Assembly: GCF_032854445.1 (NCBI RefSeq)
Contig: NC_088297.1
Coordinates: 9,946,163 to 10,010,162 of the forward strand
Source of the DNA: Liolophura sinensis
Lineage: Eukaryota; Mollusca; Polyplacophora; Chitonida; Chitonidae
Length of the DNA stretch: 64,000 nt
Direction: 5' to 3'
Part shown: positions 10,690 to 24,463 of the stretch, one piece after another
How positions within the stretch are numbered: the stretch's first letter is position 1
Layout: each line of letters begins with the position of its first letter
The notes under the pieces: model-generated
What the model saw: the letters and a program-made list of their open reading frames with translations, nothing else
What the model was told of the DNA's origin: nothing
Database searches by the model: none
Translations under genes and position numbers: made by a program

Positions 10690-13600
10690 TCTATAACATA
10701 ATACCCTCCACCTGACACCAGGTGTGTGTAAACAAGCAAGCAATTACAGGTACACAAGTGTTGGGCTATGGATACATGTACCCTAAATGACCTCAAATTC
10801 GGCCCGCAAAATTGTATTTTTAAAGGCAAATAAATGTCACAAAATATTTATGGTGCTGAGACTTACAATTTTCCAGTAGAGTGTCATCCCATTTTCCAAG
10901 CAAATCCTTAAAACACCTTTCTAAAATCTACAGGACTTTGAGAATCAGGGAAAACGGACAAATTAGTCACGGATGAAATTTATGCTCATTTTGGTATATA
11001 TTACTTGCTGTTTTTTCTTGAAAGTATGTTGGAGACACTTGCTTTCAAAAATCAAAATAAAAAATCTATAATGTGTGCATTCATGTATATGTTCCAAAAT
11101 CCAATAGATAATATTTGTACAAGTCACACTAATAATAAGATCATTTAACTAAATCGGGGTTAGCTTTCAATGCTAAAAAAAAATCTTTATGATCAGCCAA
11201 AATATTCCATATTTAATTTCTAAAATAGATCATCAGTACATGTACAGTAAATGTTAAATATAAACATACATGTATAGACAAATAATTATAATATAATCAT
11301 TTGTCTATATACATATATAATAATTATATATGTTTTTAATAGGGAGTTTGTGATGCTAAATCTATGAGTCTTTCAAACATTGACTTTCAGACATGAAGTT
11401 TAATGCCTGAAGAACCGAATAGTTTTGAAACTTAACCAGATACTGAATTTTATGATTAGAATTAATTAGTATTAAGTATTAATTATTTCATTACAACACA
11501 CCCTTCAACATGGTGACCAAATTTTCTACAAACTTAATTTCCATTGCCCACCTTTGTACACTCTTTCAATAGTTCCACTGAAGAGAAGCTTCAAGTCTGG
11601 TTCATTCTTTGTGCCCAGTCTTTGTTACCATGTACCTTAATTCCTCAACCTTTTTCACATAACGGTTTGAAAAAGCAGCTTTCACTGCAATTTATGCACA
11701 CTTATAATTTGATTTTGGAGACATTGGCTGGATTGGCAAATTTTTTGGGCTTCATCCAAAGGTATAACTTTATCAGTCAACACCTGCAATAATGCCTGCA
11801 GGATACACTTGAATGAACACCTTGCACAAAGGCGAAAAATGTTAAAGCATTTTAAGTGTTACATAAAAACAATGGCATTACACTGCTTTGGCTGACAATT
11901 ACCATCCAGCATCACACTGTGTTCCCAGATCACATGTCAATTGGCTATCAGTATAGCTAGCTTCATACAATGCGCTTGCCTTTAAATATCATAGCAGGCA
12001 GATTTGTCCTCCAACAACATTGTGGTAAAGAGGGAGAGTCAACTGGGGATATAATCTCATTTGACACCCAAATATACAGAAAGAAAAAAGCATGTCACAC
12101 CTTCATACATGCTAGTGTCCACAAAATAACCTACTGTAACTCTTCAACCATTCAAACAAATAAAGACCTTTTTTTTTCAGTAGAAGTTATGCATATGCTA
12201 AAAATGATTTGTTTGTCTCGTTAAAGATGCAAGCTTCATAAATCTGTGGAAGTTATTTCTCTACACCCCATAGTTCTCTCAAAAGTGTTTCAGAATATTG
12301 GTTACAGAGGTGGTTGAAAAGGCTGAAGAATGAGGGTAAATGTGGTACTTGTAAGATGTACATGTAAAACGGTGATAATTTTCATAAATATGCTGAAAAT
12401 AGTGATGTACAGAATTTCACATAATAAAAACCTTAGGCGATCGAGTTTCATGATGTTCCTGGCATTATCAGAGCTATGGCTTTCCAGGTCTTATTAAGCT
12501 ATAGTCTGCTGCACAGATTCATTACATCATTACCATGGCAACCTGTGACAGGTAAAATATGATGACCATATTTCTTCGACTATACATGTTGATAATTAAA
12601 AAACTGCATGCAGACAACACGAGCCAGGCAAAACTCCCATACCTTATTACCAAGTGTCTGTGAAATTTGTATTACAGCAATTAATTTTATCTGAATCATG
12701 TTTCATTGCACTTTCAGTAACTCAAGATTAGGCCATCTCTAAATGATGACATATACATGTAGTTCCAGGTACTAAATTATACCTGTACATGTATGAGTGT
12801 AATTCTTCAACCTTTTCGCATGTTTATTCAAGCATATTCTGAGGGAATTATTCTGTGTACACTGATAAAATTATACTTTTTGTACAGCTCTGAAATTTGC
12901 AAACCCAACCAGCTGGATTGAAACAAATGTGAGTTTTGTCTCCAAAATCAAATTAAAAAGGGGCATGAATTGCACTGAAAGTTGCTCTTTTATATGCCAA
13001 AGTGTTGAGAACTGTTTATGAGATCACCCTTTAAATAAAGCTGTCCAATTTTTTTCATTAAAAAACGTGGAACACTATTTTATAATTGATTACTGTCCAG
13101 TTTATCATGACTCTCCTGTGCAGTGCATGACACTGTCTTTAATACCTCAATTCACAAAAGAGCTCAACAATCACATGTTTATCTGTCGAAAAATAACCCT
13201 AATAATGATGGCAAGTGCTATGACAAACCTCAGATCAGTGGGCATGCATTTAAACTGTCAAGTCCCTGAATTTATTCGCCAATAACATCATGAGTTATCG
13301 TTATTTTTGCAAAGAAAGCGAAATTATAGGAAAAGCAATGAGAATTTACAACATACTGCGCACAGTGCAGACTGCAAATACTCCTGTCAGATTCTCTCAG
13401 TGTAATACAGATTGATTTTTCCCATCCCTCTATATATAATTTTATAACAGCGGGATCAGATTATATTGCTATTGAATAACAACAATCGAAGCCTATAAAT
13501 ATTTTCTTTCTGATTTTCTTTTTCCAAGCCCCAAAAAAATATATATATACCGTATTTCACCAAAAATTTAGCGTTTAGTAACATATTTTGCTTGAATCCG

Positions 13601-15260
13601 AGTGATTCATCCACCTTATATGACCAGTTAAGAGTTTTTTTTTGTGAAGTTTAATTAATTTCTTATCAGAAAAACTTAACATGCTACTTCAGTCCCAAGA
13701 GAAACCAAAGCAGAAATATTAAAATGATATGAAGGATACCCTATAAAACAGAGCTATTGCCACTGTGCAACTACATGTTTCTGAGACCAATGGCTGTGAA
13801 AACGGTCTATTGCTCTTCTTCTTAAAAAAAATTGTTTTTAAGAAAAAAAAATTGTGTAAAATTAAAAAAAGCAAAGGCTGATTATAAATGATCTAGAACA
13901 CAGTGAAAGACTAGATTCCAAATCGGTCTAATATGTGTAACTCTAACAGAGTATACTCCACATACTCTTGATTTGATGACATCTTTAAACAAAATTTCCT
14001 AAAACAAAGAATTCCTATTTGTTTGGTTGTGATAAACAACAAACTCAAGAAAATAATGACAGCCAGTTATAAGAGCAGGTCTACAATTTCTAGGCTTATT
14101 CAGGTCCAAAATTCAAACTTTTCTAAGCATTTAACATATACCTTGACAGTCTTGGCATAAAGCAATTTCCAAGTTGCTCGAAAAGAGATCTTTCCTTGAG
14201 AATGTTAGCATACTATAGACAATGGCTCAGGCTTGACCGTAGCCAACAAAAAAAAACTGTGATTCTCCAAGCTTAATTTTCAAGTACTGGAAAATATACT
14301 TTCAATTTCAAGGCTTTTTAAGGTTTTCAAGGCACCGTACAAACCCTGTGAACCCTTGTCTCGTGTAACCCAATTTTAATAACATGAAGAGGAAAGCATC
14401 AATGAACAACTCAGCCATATACTGATATAAGGCCCACTCATTGGCAAACTTGTGAGAAAAGAGCTATTAACTGGTACTCATAGGGTAAAGGTATACAAAA
14501 TAGATGTATACAAGTGGAGGAGAACTTGGGTACAGTGTGTGTTTGCATACGTTTGGCTTTTAATTTCATACAAGAATTTTCAGTCCTTAAAATAATATGG
14601 TGTGTGTACATATAATGTGTCTTCTTGTGGCAGGGTGAGGCCATGCCACCAAAGCGCTGCCATCACTGAAGTATCACCCTGAAGACACCAGACATAAGGA
14701 GAACTTGTGAGGTACAGTCAGCTAGAACAGGCATAGATTGATAGAGTCCTTAATAGCTGACATTTTCCAGTCTCCCACTAATTGTTAAGAAGTCAACCCC
14801 ACTTTAAACAGCCAAGCAGACATTGCTTATTCACAGCTACAACATTAAGAAACCCACCAATATGTAGCTTTCATGACAGACTATATTACCAGTGATCAAT
14901 TATTGTACCTTGTACCTTGTCCCTTCAATTGGTTTTATGATCAAGGTGCAATGAAATTGCTTCCAAAGATCTTAAGTGCTCTACTGGCATTTTTCATAGA
15001 GCTGATTGGTTTTTTAAACATCCCTGAAGACTTATTCCAGTTTTATCACTAAGACAATTTTTCATGATGGGTATTTTACATCCCTCTGAAGAATTTTTAA
15101 GTGAGGAAACACCTGAGTGCCTGGAGTAAATCACCATCCAGTTTGCTGGTTACCTGAGTGACAAACCTCACGAGTTAAAGCCACAGTTTAATCAACAAGA
15201 GTGTGGGAATTTATGTAAGCACAAATTCACAACAGTTCTGGTGAGAACTCCTTGTCAAAC
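10690..15260. other. No gene supported; AT-rich unique DNA
   Basis: Long AT-rich stretch with no SINE and no tandem array. Open frames of 68 to 84 codons (for example 11544-11792 and 11970-12224) have no domain, start context or splice support. A small AT hairpin lies at 11273-11309. Confidence 0.5.
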
Positions 15261-15274
15261 GCTGCATCAAATAT

Positions 15275-15792
15275 AAATACTGTTCACCAGTACAAAAACT
15301 GTTCACCAGTACAAAAACTGTTCACCACTCGAAATACTGTTCACCGGTACAAAAACTGTTCACCAGTACAATAACTGTTCAGCAGTACAAGAACTGTTCA
15401 CCACTAGAAAAACTGTTCACCAGTACAAAACATGTTCACCACTAGAAATACTGTTAACCAGTACAATAACTGTTCACCAGCACAAAACCTGTTCACCTCT
15501 GGAAATACTGTTCACCAGTAAAAGAACTGTTCACCAGTAAAAGAACTGTTCACCAGTACAAAAACCGTTCAGTACCAAAACTGTTCACCAGTACAAAACC
15601 TGTTCACCACTAGAAATACTGTTCAGTACAATAACTGTTCACTAGTACAAAACCTGTTCACCACTAGAAATACAGTTCACCAGTACAAAAACAGTTCACC
15701 AGTACAAGAACTGTTCACCGCTAGAAATACTGTTCACCAGTACAAAAAACTGTTCACCAGTACAAAAACTGTTCACCAGTACAAAAACTGCA
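15275..15792. repeat. 18/19-bp minisatellite
   Basis: About 27 tandem units of CTGTTCACCAGTACAAAAA, with AGTACAA, ACTAGAAAT and AGTAAAAG variants. Variant units recur in blocks, which suggests stepwise amplification. Confidence 0.92.
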
Positions 15793-15850
15793 CACAAACT
15801 TGATGGTTTATGAGAGGGTTGACCTCAAATGTGAGGCCTCAATCCAGTAG

Positions 15851-15992
15851 TATTTATTTTATTTATTTATTTGATTAGTGTTTTACTCCATACTCAAGGG
15901 TATTTCACGGCAGCCAGTATTATGGTGGGAAGAAACCGTGCAGAGCCTATAGAAAACCCACAACCATCCACAGGTTGCTGACACACCACCAC
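15851..15992 (-). mobile_element. SINE (family 1), head-truncated
   Basis: The (TTTA)n tail, the GTGTTTTACTCCATACTCAA block and the GCCAGTATTATGGTGGGA block are present, then it breaks off after CCACAGGTTGCTG. The tRNA-like promoter part is missing, as in an incomplete reverse-transcription product. Confidence 0.85.
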
Positions 15993-16766
15993 CTATATCA
16001 AAGGTCTGTCTGGGGTTCAAAAGTAGTCAGGCTACGAGCTCAACCTGAGTTTATACCACTTGGACAGTGAGGACCTTGAATCTTGGTGTTCACCACAGTT
16101 AAATGCCTCTTCTCCATTTCTCAATTAAACCTTTTATTCTTCTGACTTTCAAGCTAACTTGTGGTCGTGAGTTACGACTTTAGAAGGGAAAATTTTTTCT
16201 GCAGCCATCAGTGTTTGACAACAAGCACATGCCAAAGCTCTTAAATCAAAAAAATTCCTAAATCTAGGCGTCAACTTGGAAAAAGTCCACCTTTTCCAAA
16301 AGCAACCACTTGAGCACATGCACCTCCTGACTTCATGAATATTTTACTTATGTATACATGACAAATGAGGTTTGTGGGCAGAGGAAACCGAACTGCCCAG
16401 AGTAAACTACCCAGCACAGGCTAGATATATCAAATTCAGCAGAAAAAAGGGTATTTTTAATCGCAAATAAAGATTCTAAAATATTCCTTTTGGGCCGGAT
16501 ACTTTTTGGCATCATCTTACCTTTCAAAAGACCTCAAAACTCTCATAATCAGGCAAAGGAGTGACTTAATCATAGAAGAAAGATTAGTTCAAATACAGTA
16601 TTATGACAGCATCTGTGGAAAATTTTCCGTTAAAATGGAGCAGACTTCGGGACGAAGTTTGGGTCATATTTAGCACTTGAGTAAAATATGGAGCTTCATT
16701 GGTTAACACTAAACTCGTGCTGCCATTGTATATTCATGTAGCTTTCCCAAATCACTGGACATTATT

Positions 16767-16828
16767 ATATACATATATATATATATGTGTGTGTGTATAT
16801 GTATGTATATGTATATATATATATATAA
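16767..16828. repeat. TA/TG microsatellite
   Basis: Alternating TA and TG dinucleotides, compound and interrupted. A frame rich in YIYIY on the minus strand reads through it. Confidence 0.9.
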
Positions 16829-17500
16829 ACATATACAATCCAAGCCACCTTCAGGTCTTCATCGTACAATTTGTTTAACAGATCGTTTAATATTGCATCA
16901 TTTCTAGATCTACGAAATCCATGACTATAGTAAAAATGTACACGTACACAAAGACAACGATTCCTGCATTCCATCTATTGGCATTGTTTAGAATAAGCGG
17001 CACAGCAGATAGCACACCTTCCCTAACTTATTGTGATGTAGCACGGTGGCAACTATGAATAATTTATCTCCCTTGTCGCTGATAGCACTACAGGGTGTAC
17101 AGGACGATGCTTAACAACCCCATAGATCATCACACACAATTACACAGCTAATAGTGATTCGGAATGGTTCAATCTTAACCTAAAGAGACAAGGTTCCTAA
17201 AAAAACCTTTCAGATTGTATATGCATGGTTCTTTAACTGTCCCACTGAGACAGGCACCAGAACATTCACTGTACATTAGTAGAGGGTTTAAGGTTGGGTA
17301 GGATTCACCTGATTTCATTGATTGACCCGAGCAAGTTAGGAAATATTCAGCTTGAAGATGTTTCACTTATCTGGCGACTGCTACTTTTGTGGGTTGAAGA
17401 AATTGCAATATTTGAATATCAGAAGTAAATCAGAGGCCACTTGTAATAGCAGGAAACTGACCAGGTTTCCAGCATGTGACTCAAGCATAATTATACATGG

Positions 17501-17846
17501 AGTGAGTGAGTGAGTGCTTGGAGGTTTAACGTCGTACTTAACAAATTTTTTAGCCATATGACGACGAAGGAGTTCATGTGATGTGCCTCCTTGTTACAGG
17601 ATGGATTTCCACCACTCTTTTATCTAGTGCTGCTTCAATGAGGCGCCTTACGGAAGGCAAGTAAGGCACCCTGCCAGAGACATTATACCGTTACGGGTCA
17701 ACCAGTCGTTGCACTATCCCCTTCATGCTGAACGCCAAGCGAGGAAGTTACAACTTCCTCTTTTAGGGTCTTAGGTGTGACTTGATCCTGGATCTACCGC
17801 CCCCATAGCGGGCCCTTTACCAATTGTGCTATCGAGGCTGGTGAAG
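17501..17846 (-). mobile_element. tRNA-derived SINE (family 2), full length
   Basis: It begins with (AGTG)n and GTTTAACGTCGTACTTAAC and ends with the reverse complement of a tRNA-like head (TTGTGCTATCGAGGCTGG). TTATACATGG flanks it on both sides (17491-17500 and 17847-17856), a perfect 10-bp target-site duplication. The family differs from family 1 in body and tail. A plus-strand copy lies at 59679-60018. Confidence 0.93.
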
Positions 17847-17859
17847 TTATACATGGAAA

Positions 17860-20502
17860 TTTCATGTAAGACCACATTGGACTGCTTATTGCGTCTGAGC
17901 CCCAAGGATGGGTAGAGGAAAGGATGACATCAGGGTCTTTCTTTCTTCCTGCCTGAAGCTGGGATTGAACCTACATATCTTATCTGGCAATAAAGTAGTT
18001 TCGAGTTCACATTCTTTTATCACTGAAGGTAAAAAGTGTCCTCCTGTACCAAATGACTTTTCGAATATGTTATAGGCACCACAACTAATTTTTTGATTAC
18101 ATTCACTATAAGATGGGCACCTGAAAAAAGGTTTCCAACAAAGTTATTTAGAATAAACAAAAAATGGAGAGACCTGAGGAACTGAAAGTTTGAGAGCTTA
18201 AGAAGTCCCTGAAGAAAAAGCAGCGTGAGTGGTTTATCCTGAAAATGACAAGATAGCTGATCGGCAAGATAATGTCAACAAATGTTGTCTAACATATCTG
18301 ACAAGTCACATGACACAGAAAGATTTTTTTTTACCTTTAGCGACAAAAGAGTTCAAACTCAAAACTACCCTATTATTGCGAAGACAAGTATTTGTACCAT
18401 TTGGCCACGACTCGCCCCTAAGCAGAGTCGATTAAAAGGTTCAGATGCTGGTATACTGGGTTTCAGATGTGGAGATCAGAGTTCAAATCCACAGAATACA
18501 GAGTGGAAACAGTACCTTAGAAAAAGAACAAAAATCAATCCATCCCTTGTAGGCCTAATTATGCTAACTTTTGTTAGTCAATGAGTCCCTTTTCACTCTC
18601 TCAAATGTTCACTGACAAAAAATGGTTCATCACCACATGACAGCAACCTCAACTTAAAATTTCCCAAAATCCCATTTACCAGAACTTTGCATCTCCAAAA
18701 ACAGAATGCACAGTTTATCAGGGCAGGCTATAGAAAGAGCTACCATGTTAATATATGTAATGGTAACAATTGACTTCCAACAGAAGTTCTATCTGAATTT
18801 TTCTGTTACAGAAATCTAAAGAAAAAGAAAATGTAGTGGTCTTCCTACAGCTGACATAAATTTACCTGCCAAATGTTGTCGGCAGAAATCTTTTCTTAAC
18901 CTGCCAATTTGTCATGCACAAGTATGTAGCACTGGTATGTATAGAAATCTTGACTTTCCAGGAAAAAATGTAGATCTAATCTTAAAGTTATTAGGTTTCT
19001 TAAAAATAAAATAAAAATATATCACGTTCAGTGCCAATCAAACATGTTAAAACCAAGCGCTACTGACAGTGACAGACATATAGATTCCACTTCACAGATC
19101 GACAGAGGCAATTTCTATCAAATACTGAAGCTAGGAATTTTTACAAATCAGATCATACAAGCTGTCATTTGCGTAATTAGCTTAAATGTGTATTATTACG
19201 CCTCGTGACCTAGTTACACCCTGTGACGTTGATGACGGGTCACTGTAACAAGCCCGTGCGTGTCACCATGGGAGCGGCGTGCCAATGGTCACCATCCGGG
19301 CACCTGTCAAACCAGCAACTCGTCTGCACGAAAAGTACGAGAGTTAATTCCCAACTCCACTTTATCAACTGACTACAGTCATATGGCACAGAGGATCGAG
19401 CTGAGACTCCTTGTACCGCTAGACACAGACTAAACGAAAATGTCTCACCTAGTATGTCAGTCGGTCAGTCTGTCAAAACCCTTCCATGCCGGTAAAATCG
19501 TTTCAGACGTTCACTTGACGGCACCTAACCATCCTCCATTCCTTGCATGCTTGATCAACATAAACTCTGCCTGCTTCCCGCCAGAGGGCGCTGTACATAC
19601 TTTCGGACGCCTCAAGAAATCAATATTCCCCTACCGATGGAAATCTGTGACTTCTGATGCAGTGTTAGCACGACAGGTAAATCTTCAACAGAAGATGTCG
19701 GCAACACTGTTTCTTTTCTTTTATTTTTGGATTACAGGAAATAGCAAATTTATCAAGTAATGACATCATATTGTGTCATTCCCGAGAAGAACATCTGGGT
19801 GTATGTAAAAGAATAAAGCCTCGTATATGTATATGCAAATGCTCCCGCCCGGAAAATGAAGTACCGGTGTAAGCCTTCCGGATCTGAGAATTCTCTGTGC
19901 GATAACTTGAACATACACCTGCCAAAAATGTCAGTTTTTTTGTTTAATTCATGTTATGTAGATTTTTTTCTAACTTTATATGTTCTTTTTTGACTCACCC
20001 ACGTGGTACATGTAATTGTGTTCCCAAGCAAACGTGGTATACGTATATAGGGGTCATATAGTATTCCATTTATAGCATCACCCTGTTTTTCATCTTTGTC
20101 TCGTATTATCGACCTGTAGGCTACCGGCTCCAAAAGAACAACACGTTTAATAATGGTCGATATTATGGTGTATATTCATTTAGCCAAGGTTGGCATTCAG
20201 CACTCCGTGAAGACCATACGCAATACTCATTCCCTGTGCTTAGAACGGCTAGAGCAAATAGGACCTATTTTCCCTATTCCTCACAGTGATCGAATATCAT
20301 TATTTCTGTAGAGTACTTTGTGACAGCAGAGACAAACTTTGATTTCAACTGGGGCTGGAATACCACTTGATGGGGATTTGGCGTGTATGGATACGCTCGA
20401 TAACCTCATAAACCTTTGATGAGAGTTCATATAGGTGGCCTATAGATTGATCATTGCACCGTAGGCACAACAATCTTACACAGTGTAATGATATATGTAA
20501 GA

Positions 20503-20510
<8 letters not shown>
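17860..20510. other. No gene supported; one CG-richer patch
   Basis: Mostly AT-rich unique DNA. Around 19195-19400 the sequence becomes visibly richer in G, C and CpG and carries TGACGTTGATGACG, which contains CRE-like TGACG words. That would fit a promoter or first exon, and a 106-codon frame follows on the plus strand (19440-19760). I see no domain in that frame and do not call it a gene. Confidence 0.45.

Positions 20511-20514
<4 letters not shown>

Positions 20515-20590
<76 letters not shown>
20515..20590. repeat. (AT)38 microsatellite
   Basis: A pure run of 76 bases of AT, the longest simple repeat in the window. The open frame across it is an IYIY artefact. Such tracts are self-complementary and commonly vary in length. 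Confidence 0.98.
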
Positions 20591-20592
<2 letters not shown>

Positions 20593-20599
20593 ATTCATT

Positions 20600-21710
20600 T
20601 AGAAATCAAAGAGTAGGTTGTTGTTTAGCTGACCCCATGTCAGAAATCAGTAAACTGTTATTTTTGGAATCAATAAGAAAATAAATGATCATTTAGTTAT
20701 TGAGTTTCTTAGGACGAATTATATATTATACCGAATATTTGATCTCTGGCGCCATGCAGTGTGTCGTCAAAAGATCACACGTAACGGTAGAAAATCCGAA
20801 TTCGTGTCGATTTCCCGTTATTTTAACTGTTCATGTAAATGCTTAAACATTAAGACATATACGCCTCCTTACATCATGACTAAGGCCGAATTATGTAAAC
20901 AAAGATGATGCAGGGATGCTAATTAGCAGAATTTGAATCGTTAGAGGTCTCAAAGCCAGTATAATCTAAGGTCATGGGTAGTATCTATGCTATATAGAAA
21001 AAGCCGGTGACAAAACCTTGTATTGTACCCTTTGGCTAATACATTTGTATTCTGGGGGCCTTTGTCTGGGATGTTATTTTTTTTCTGAACGATTGAGTGA
21101 TTTTTTATTCACCAATATACGATGTATATCATACATAGATGTAACGATATATACGGCAATATTAGCGGGAATAAAGCTCCACAGAGCTTCCTCTATTAAT
21201 AATGATGACGGTAATGGGGAATCATATAGTACAGATGACAGACGACTGTTTTTTATGTTTAAAGAAATGTGAAACAAAACGAAATCCATGTGCATGATCC
21301 GTACATGTTACTGAGCGAACACTACATATGATAATTACATGATAATTTATTCCATTGAGAGCATATATGACGGTACGAAGTAGTGGAGAAACGACGAGCA
21401 ACAGTTGATTCTTGAATAAGAATCGAGGCCTGGAGATCTCCAAAATGTTCGTAATCAGAATGCCACAAATCAGACCCAGCAGTTCACCTTAGCACAAACT
21501 CTGTTTTGTTGTTTTGAATTGATGACGCCACTTTGCCTTTTCTCTCACTGGCAACATTTGATGCATTTGAAATAAAGGCGAAGAACGAAACTGTCGGAAA
21601 GTAAATTGATGAGAAACGAATGGGCCCCTTATTTTTTAACGTTCTTATTTTAGACAAAGGAATGACGTCACAACAAACGTTTCAAGTCGTCTAAAAGGAG
21701 AAGGATGTAT
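20600..21710. other. No gene supported
   Basis: Unique AT-rich DNA. The frames on both strands between 21018 and 21443 overlap each other and have no recognisable features. Confidence 0.5.
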
Positions 21711-21713
21711 GGT

Positions 21714-22093
21714 CTTCCCGGATAGCTTAGTGGGATATTGGAATGTTTTAAGGTCTTGTGTCTGTGGGTTCGAATCCCGCTCTACCGTACACCAATCGAA
21801 GGCGCACTCTTCCCGGATAGCTTAGTGGGATATTGGAATGTTTTAAGGTCTTGTGTCTGTGGGTTCGAATCCCGCTCTACCGTACACCAATCGAAGGCGC
21901 ACTCTTCCCGGATAGCTTAGTGGGATATTGGAATGTTTTAAGGTCTTGTGTCTGTGGGTTCGAATCCCGCTCTACCGTACACCAATCGAAGGCGCACTCT
22001 TCCCGGATAGTTTAGTGGGATATTGGAATGTTTTAAGGTCTTGTGTCTGTGGGTTCGAATCCCGCTCTACCGTACACCAATCGAAGGCGCACT
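21714..22093 (+). repeat. Four-copy tandem array of a 95-bp tRNA-like unit
   Basis: Four head-to-tail 95-bp units start at 21714, 21809, 21904 and 21999. The first three look identical; the fourth differs at one base in the A box (TAGTTTAG for TAGCTTAG). Each unit has TAGCTTAGTGG, a full match to the pol III A box, and GGTTCGAATCC, a full match to the B box. The T arm folds as GTGGG-TTCGAAT-CCCGC with one G-T pair. The acceptor ends do not pair well and I could not find a D stem or an unambiguous anticodon arm. I therefore call these tRNA-like units, not functional tRNA genes. Confidence 0.85.
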
Positions 22094-22360
22094 CAAGTGG
22101 TACAAGTTGTCACGTATCGCCACTCAAACCACGACCTCGCAAGTGTGAATTCTTGCAAAATAATCAACTGAGCAGGCAATAACGTGACGTCACGGCAAAC
22201 GTTCAAGGTCTAGGAATATGCTTCCGACCATACTGGATCTTGTCTTGGATGTTATTTGAAGGCCTATATAGAATATGCATTTTGCTATTATGGGCGTCAA
22301 GTAAAACCTTGGATGTAATTTGAATATGCTTATGTTAGGAGTATGGAAATGTGACGGTGG
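22094..22360. other. Spacer, no gene seen
   Basis: Short unique stretch between two tandem arrays. CTTGGATGTTATTTGAA and CCTTGGATGTAATTTGAA recur about 70 bp apart, which suggests a small, old tandem duplication. Confidence 0.5.
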
Positions 22361-22361
22361 T

Positions 22362-22640
22362 TGAAACTTGAGCAGTCGTTGAAACCTGGAACAGTCGTTC
22401 CAACGTGGACAGTCGTTCAAACCTGGACAGTCGTTTAAACGTGGACAGTCGTTCAAACGTGGACAGTCGTACAAACCTGGACAGTCGTTCGAACCTGGAC
22501 AGTCGTTCAAACCTGGACAGTCGTTCAAACCTGGACAGTCGTTCAAACGTGGACAGTCGTTCGAACCTGGACAGTTGTTCAAACCTGGACAGTCGTTCGA
22601 ACCTGGACAGTCGTTCGAACCTAGACAGCCGTTCGAACCT
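22362..22640. repeat. 18-bp minisatellite
   Basis: About 15 tandem units of ACAGTCGTTCAAACCTGG, with AAACGTGG, GAACCTGG and TACAAACC variants. Because 18 is a multiple of three, both strands stay open: one reads DSRSNL repeats and the other CPGLND repeats. Neither has a plausible start, stop or flanking exon, so I treat them as artefacts. Confidence 0.93.
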
Positions 22641-24050
22641 CGGTGAGGATTGTGGAAGACTGTAGAAAACTGCGTGGAAAAGAAAACCTATCTAAAACAA
22701 AAAAAAATATTTACAAAAGAAGCAAGGTCAATAAAAACGGGAAGTCAAAATGGGTGGCATACCTTAGACAATAACAGGGTGCATTTAAACCATGTGATAT
22801 ATGACTATTGGCTTAAGTCAATATACTGCGAAAAAAATTGAATAACCTTTCTGTTAGATGTCTCAATCGGAAATATATACCACTGAAATGCGTTTAAACG
22901 ACAAAAGAAATAAAAAAGAGAAAAGAGATAAAGATTATGGTACTCTTTAATTTGGGTCTGTTTTTAGTTTCTGCTTTAGTAGCCTCTCGTACATTTCTAC
23001 TGGTGAGGTTTGATCGGTGATATCTAGAATTGAAGAAATCTTGTAAGAATAACGTTCAGGCCAAGATAAAAATAGCTATACGAAAGAGACTGTATACGAC
23101 AAAGGAAATATCAGGGTTGAATATTTTGATATCCATCCATGTGATCGATTCTATCGGACAAAAAAGACTGACGTATGCAATGTGTTGACCACCATATATC
23201 AAACTGAGGCTTTGCCGGCGCTCTTTTGTCCATTTTCATAAAACGGCGATTCGCAGAGGCTGTATAGAAACCTTAATGGACGTGGGATCGTCATGGAAAA
23301 TCTCGCTTTCCTGTGTGAAGACGCTTTTAATAAATAACAAAGTCAACAATGGGGTTTATTATTCTTTAATTATGTAGACTTTGCATTGTCAGACTGCGGC
23401 CTTCGGCGTAATGTGAATGTAAACAAGTGTATGGAAGATGGTTCTAATCAAAAACCTAACAGAGTTGACTAGGCAGTTCATGGGTTTCCTGTAAGCTCAT
23501 TCTTATACCCTTTTTCTCGGGTGTTTGTTATATATTGACTTTCGTTATAGAATGAAAGTCGTCCTTCATGGGGACCTTCTGTTGTTCAGATTGGGTCAGT
23601 TCAGGGCCAGGTTGCAAAAGCCGATGCTTTTATTTATTCATTATTTAAAATTAAACGTAAATGCAGTGCCTTCTATAGTTTACACTGTCCAATAAGTTCA
23701 GACCATGACTGACAGACTTATAGTTACAATCTCAGCGCAGATAGGGTCATCCAACAAACGTCATAAAGTTACAGACTCGCAGCATGGGGGATAAAACCAG
23801 AGCAGTGACGACAGTATGATGGCTGGCAAATGGTAGTACGTAACCGGTGAAGTACGGCCCCTTGCCAATTTACCTTAATTAGGGTTTTATTCTAACTGTT
23901 CATGTAAATGCGTAAAAAAGAGCATTTCAAAAACTAACTTTACAAGCTAATCTTGTCATCTTGTTAAAGTTTCGTTAACACCTGTCATGTTCACGTGACG
24001 GATCCAAGATATCTCTCCCTATGGACAATTGCCCCTAGAATATTTCTTCC
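22641..24050. other. No gene supported
   Basis: Unique DNA with scattered A-rich stretches; nothing I can assign. Confidence 0.5.
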
Positions 24051-24055
24051 TGACA

Positions 24056-24275
24056 TTTCCCCCGGTGGAAAATGTCAATATGGGGAAAATGTCGATATGG
24101 AATAATGTCCATAGGGGGAATGTCCATACAGGAAATGTCTTTATGGTGCAAATAACCTTAGTGGTAATTGGCCACAGTGGAAATTGGCCATAGGCCTGGG
24201 GAAGGTTGTCTGTTTGGGCGAAATGTCTATAGGCTGAATAGGGAGGTGTCTATATGGGGGAAATATCCATAGGAG
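24056..24275. repeat. Degenerate minisatellite of ~16-18-bp units
   Basis: Loosely repeated words of the type AATGTCCATAGGGGGA, with ATATGGGGAAAATGTC and GGCCATAGG variants, about a dozen in all. Unit length is irregular, so the array is old. Confidence 0.7.
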
Positions 24276-24463
24276 GTGGTGTTTGCGCTCCCACCTGACA
24301 TATATGACGTATATTTATACACGGGTCGATTTCACAAAACTTAATAAATTACATTTAGACTTTGATTAGTAATTGACCTGAATGGGGCCACCGGGAATGG
24401 GCGCCAGATTCGATTTTCGTTATATAACATCCAATCAATATAGAAAGGACCATATTCCTTTTT

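Noticed and set aside
21714-22093. Four functional tRNA genes
   Set aside because: A and B boxes and T arm are good, but the acceptor arms do not pair and no D stem or clear anticodon arm was found.
22190-22665. Repeat proteins CPGLND (minus) and DSRSNL (plus)
   Set aside because: Both come from an 18-bp minisatellite that stays open on both strands because of its length.
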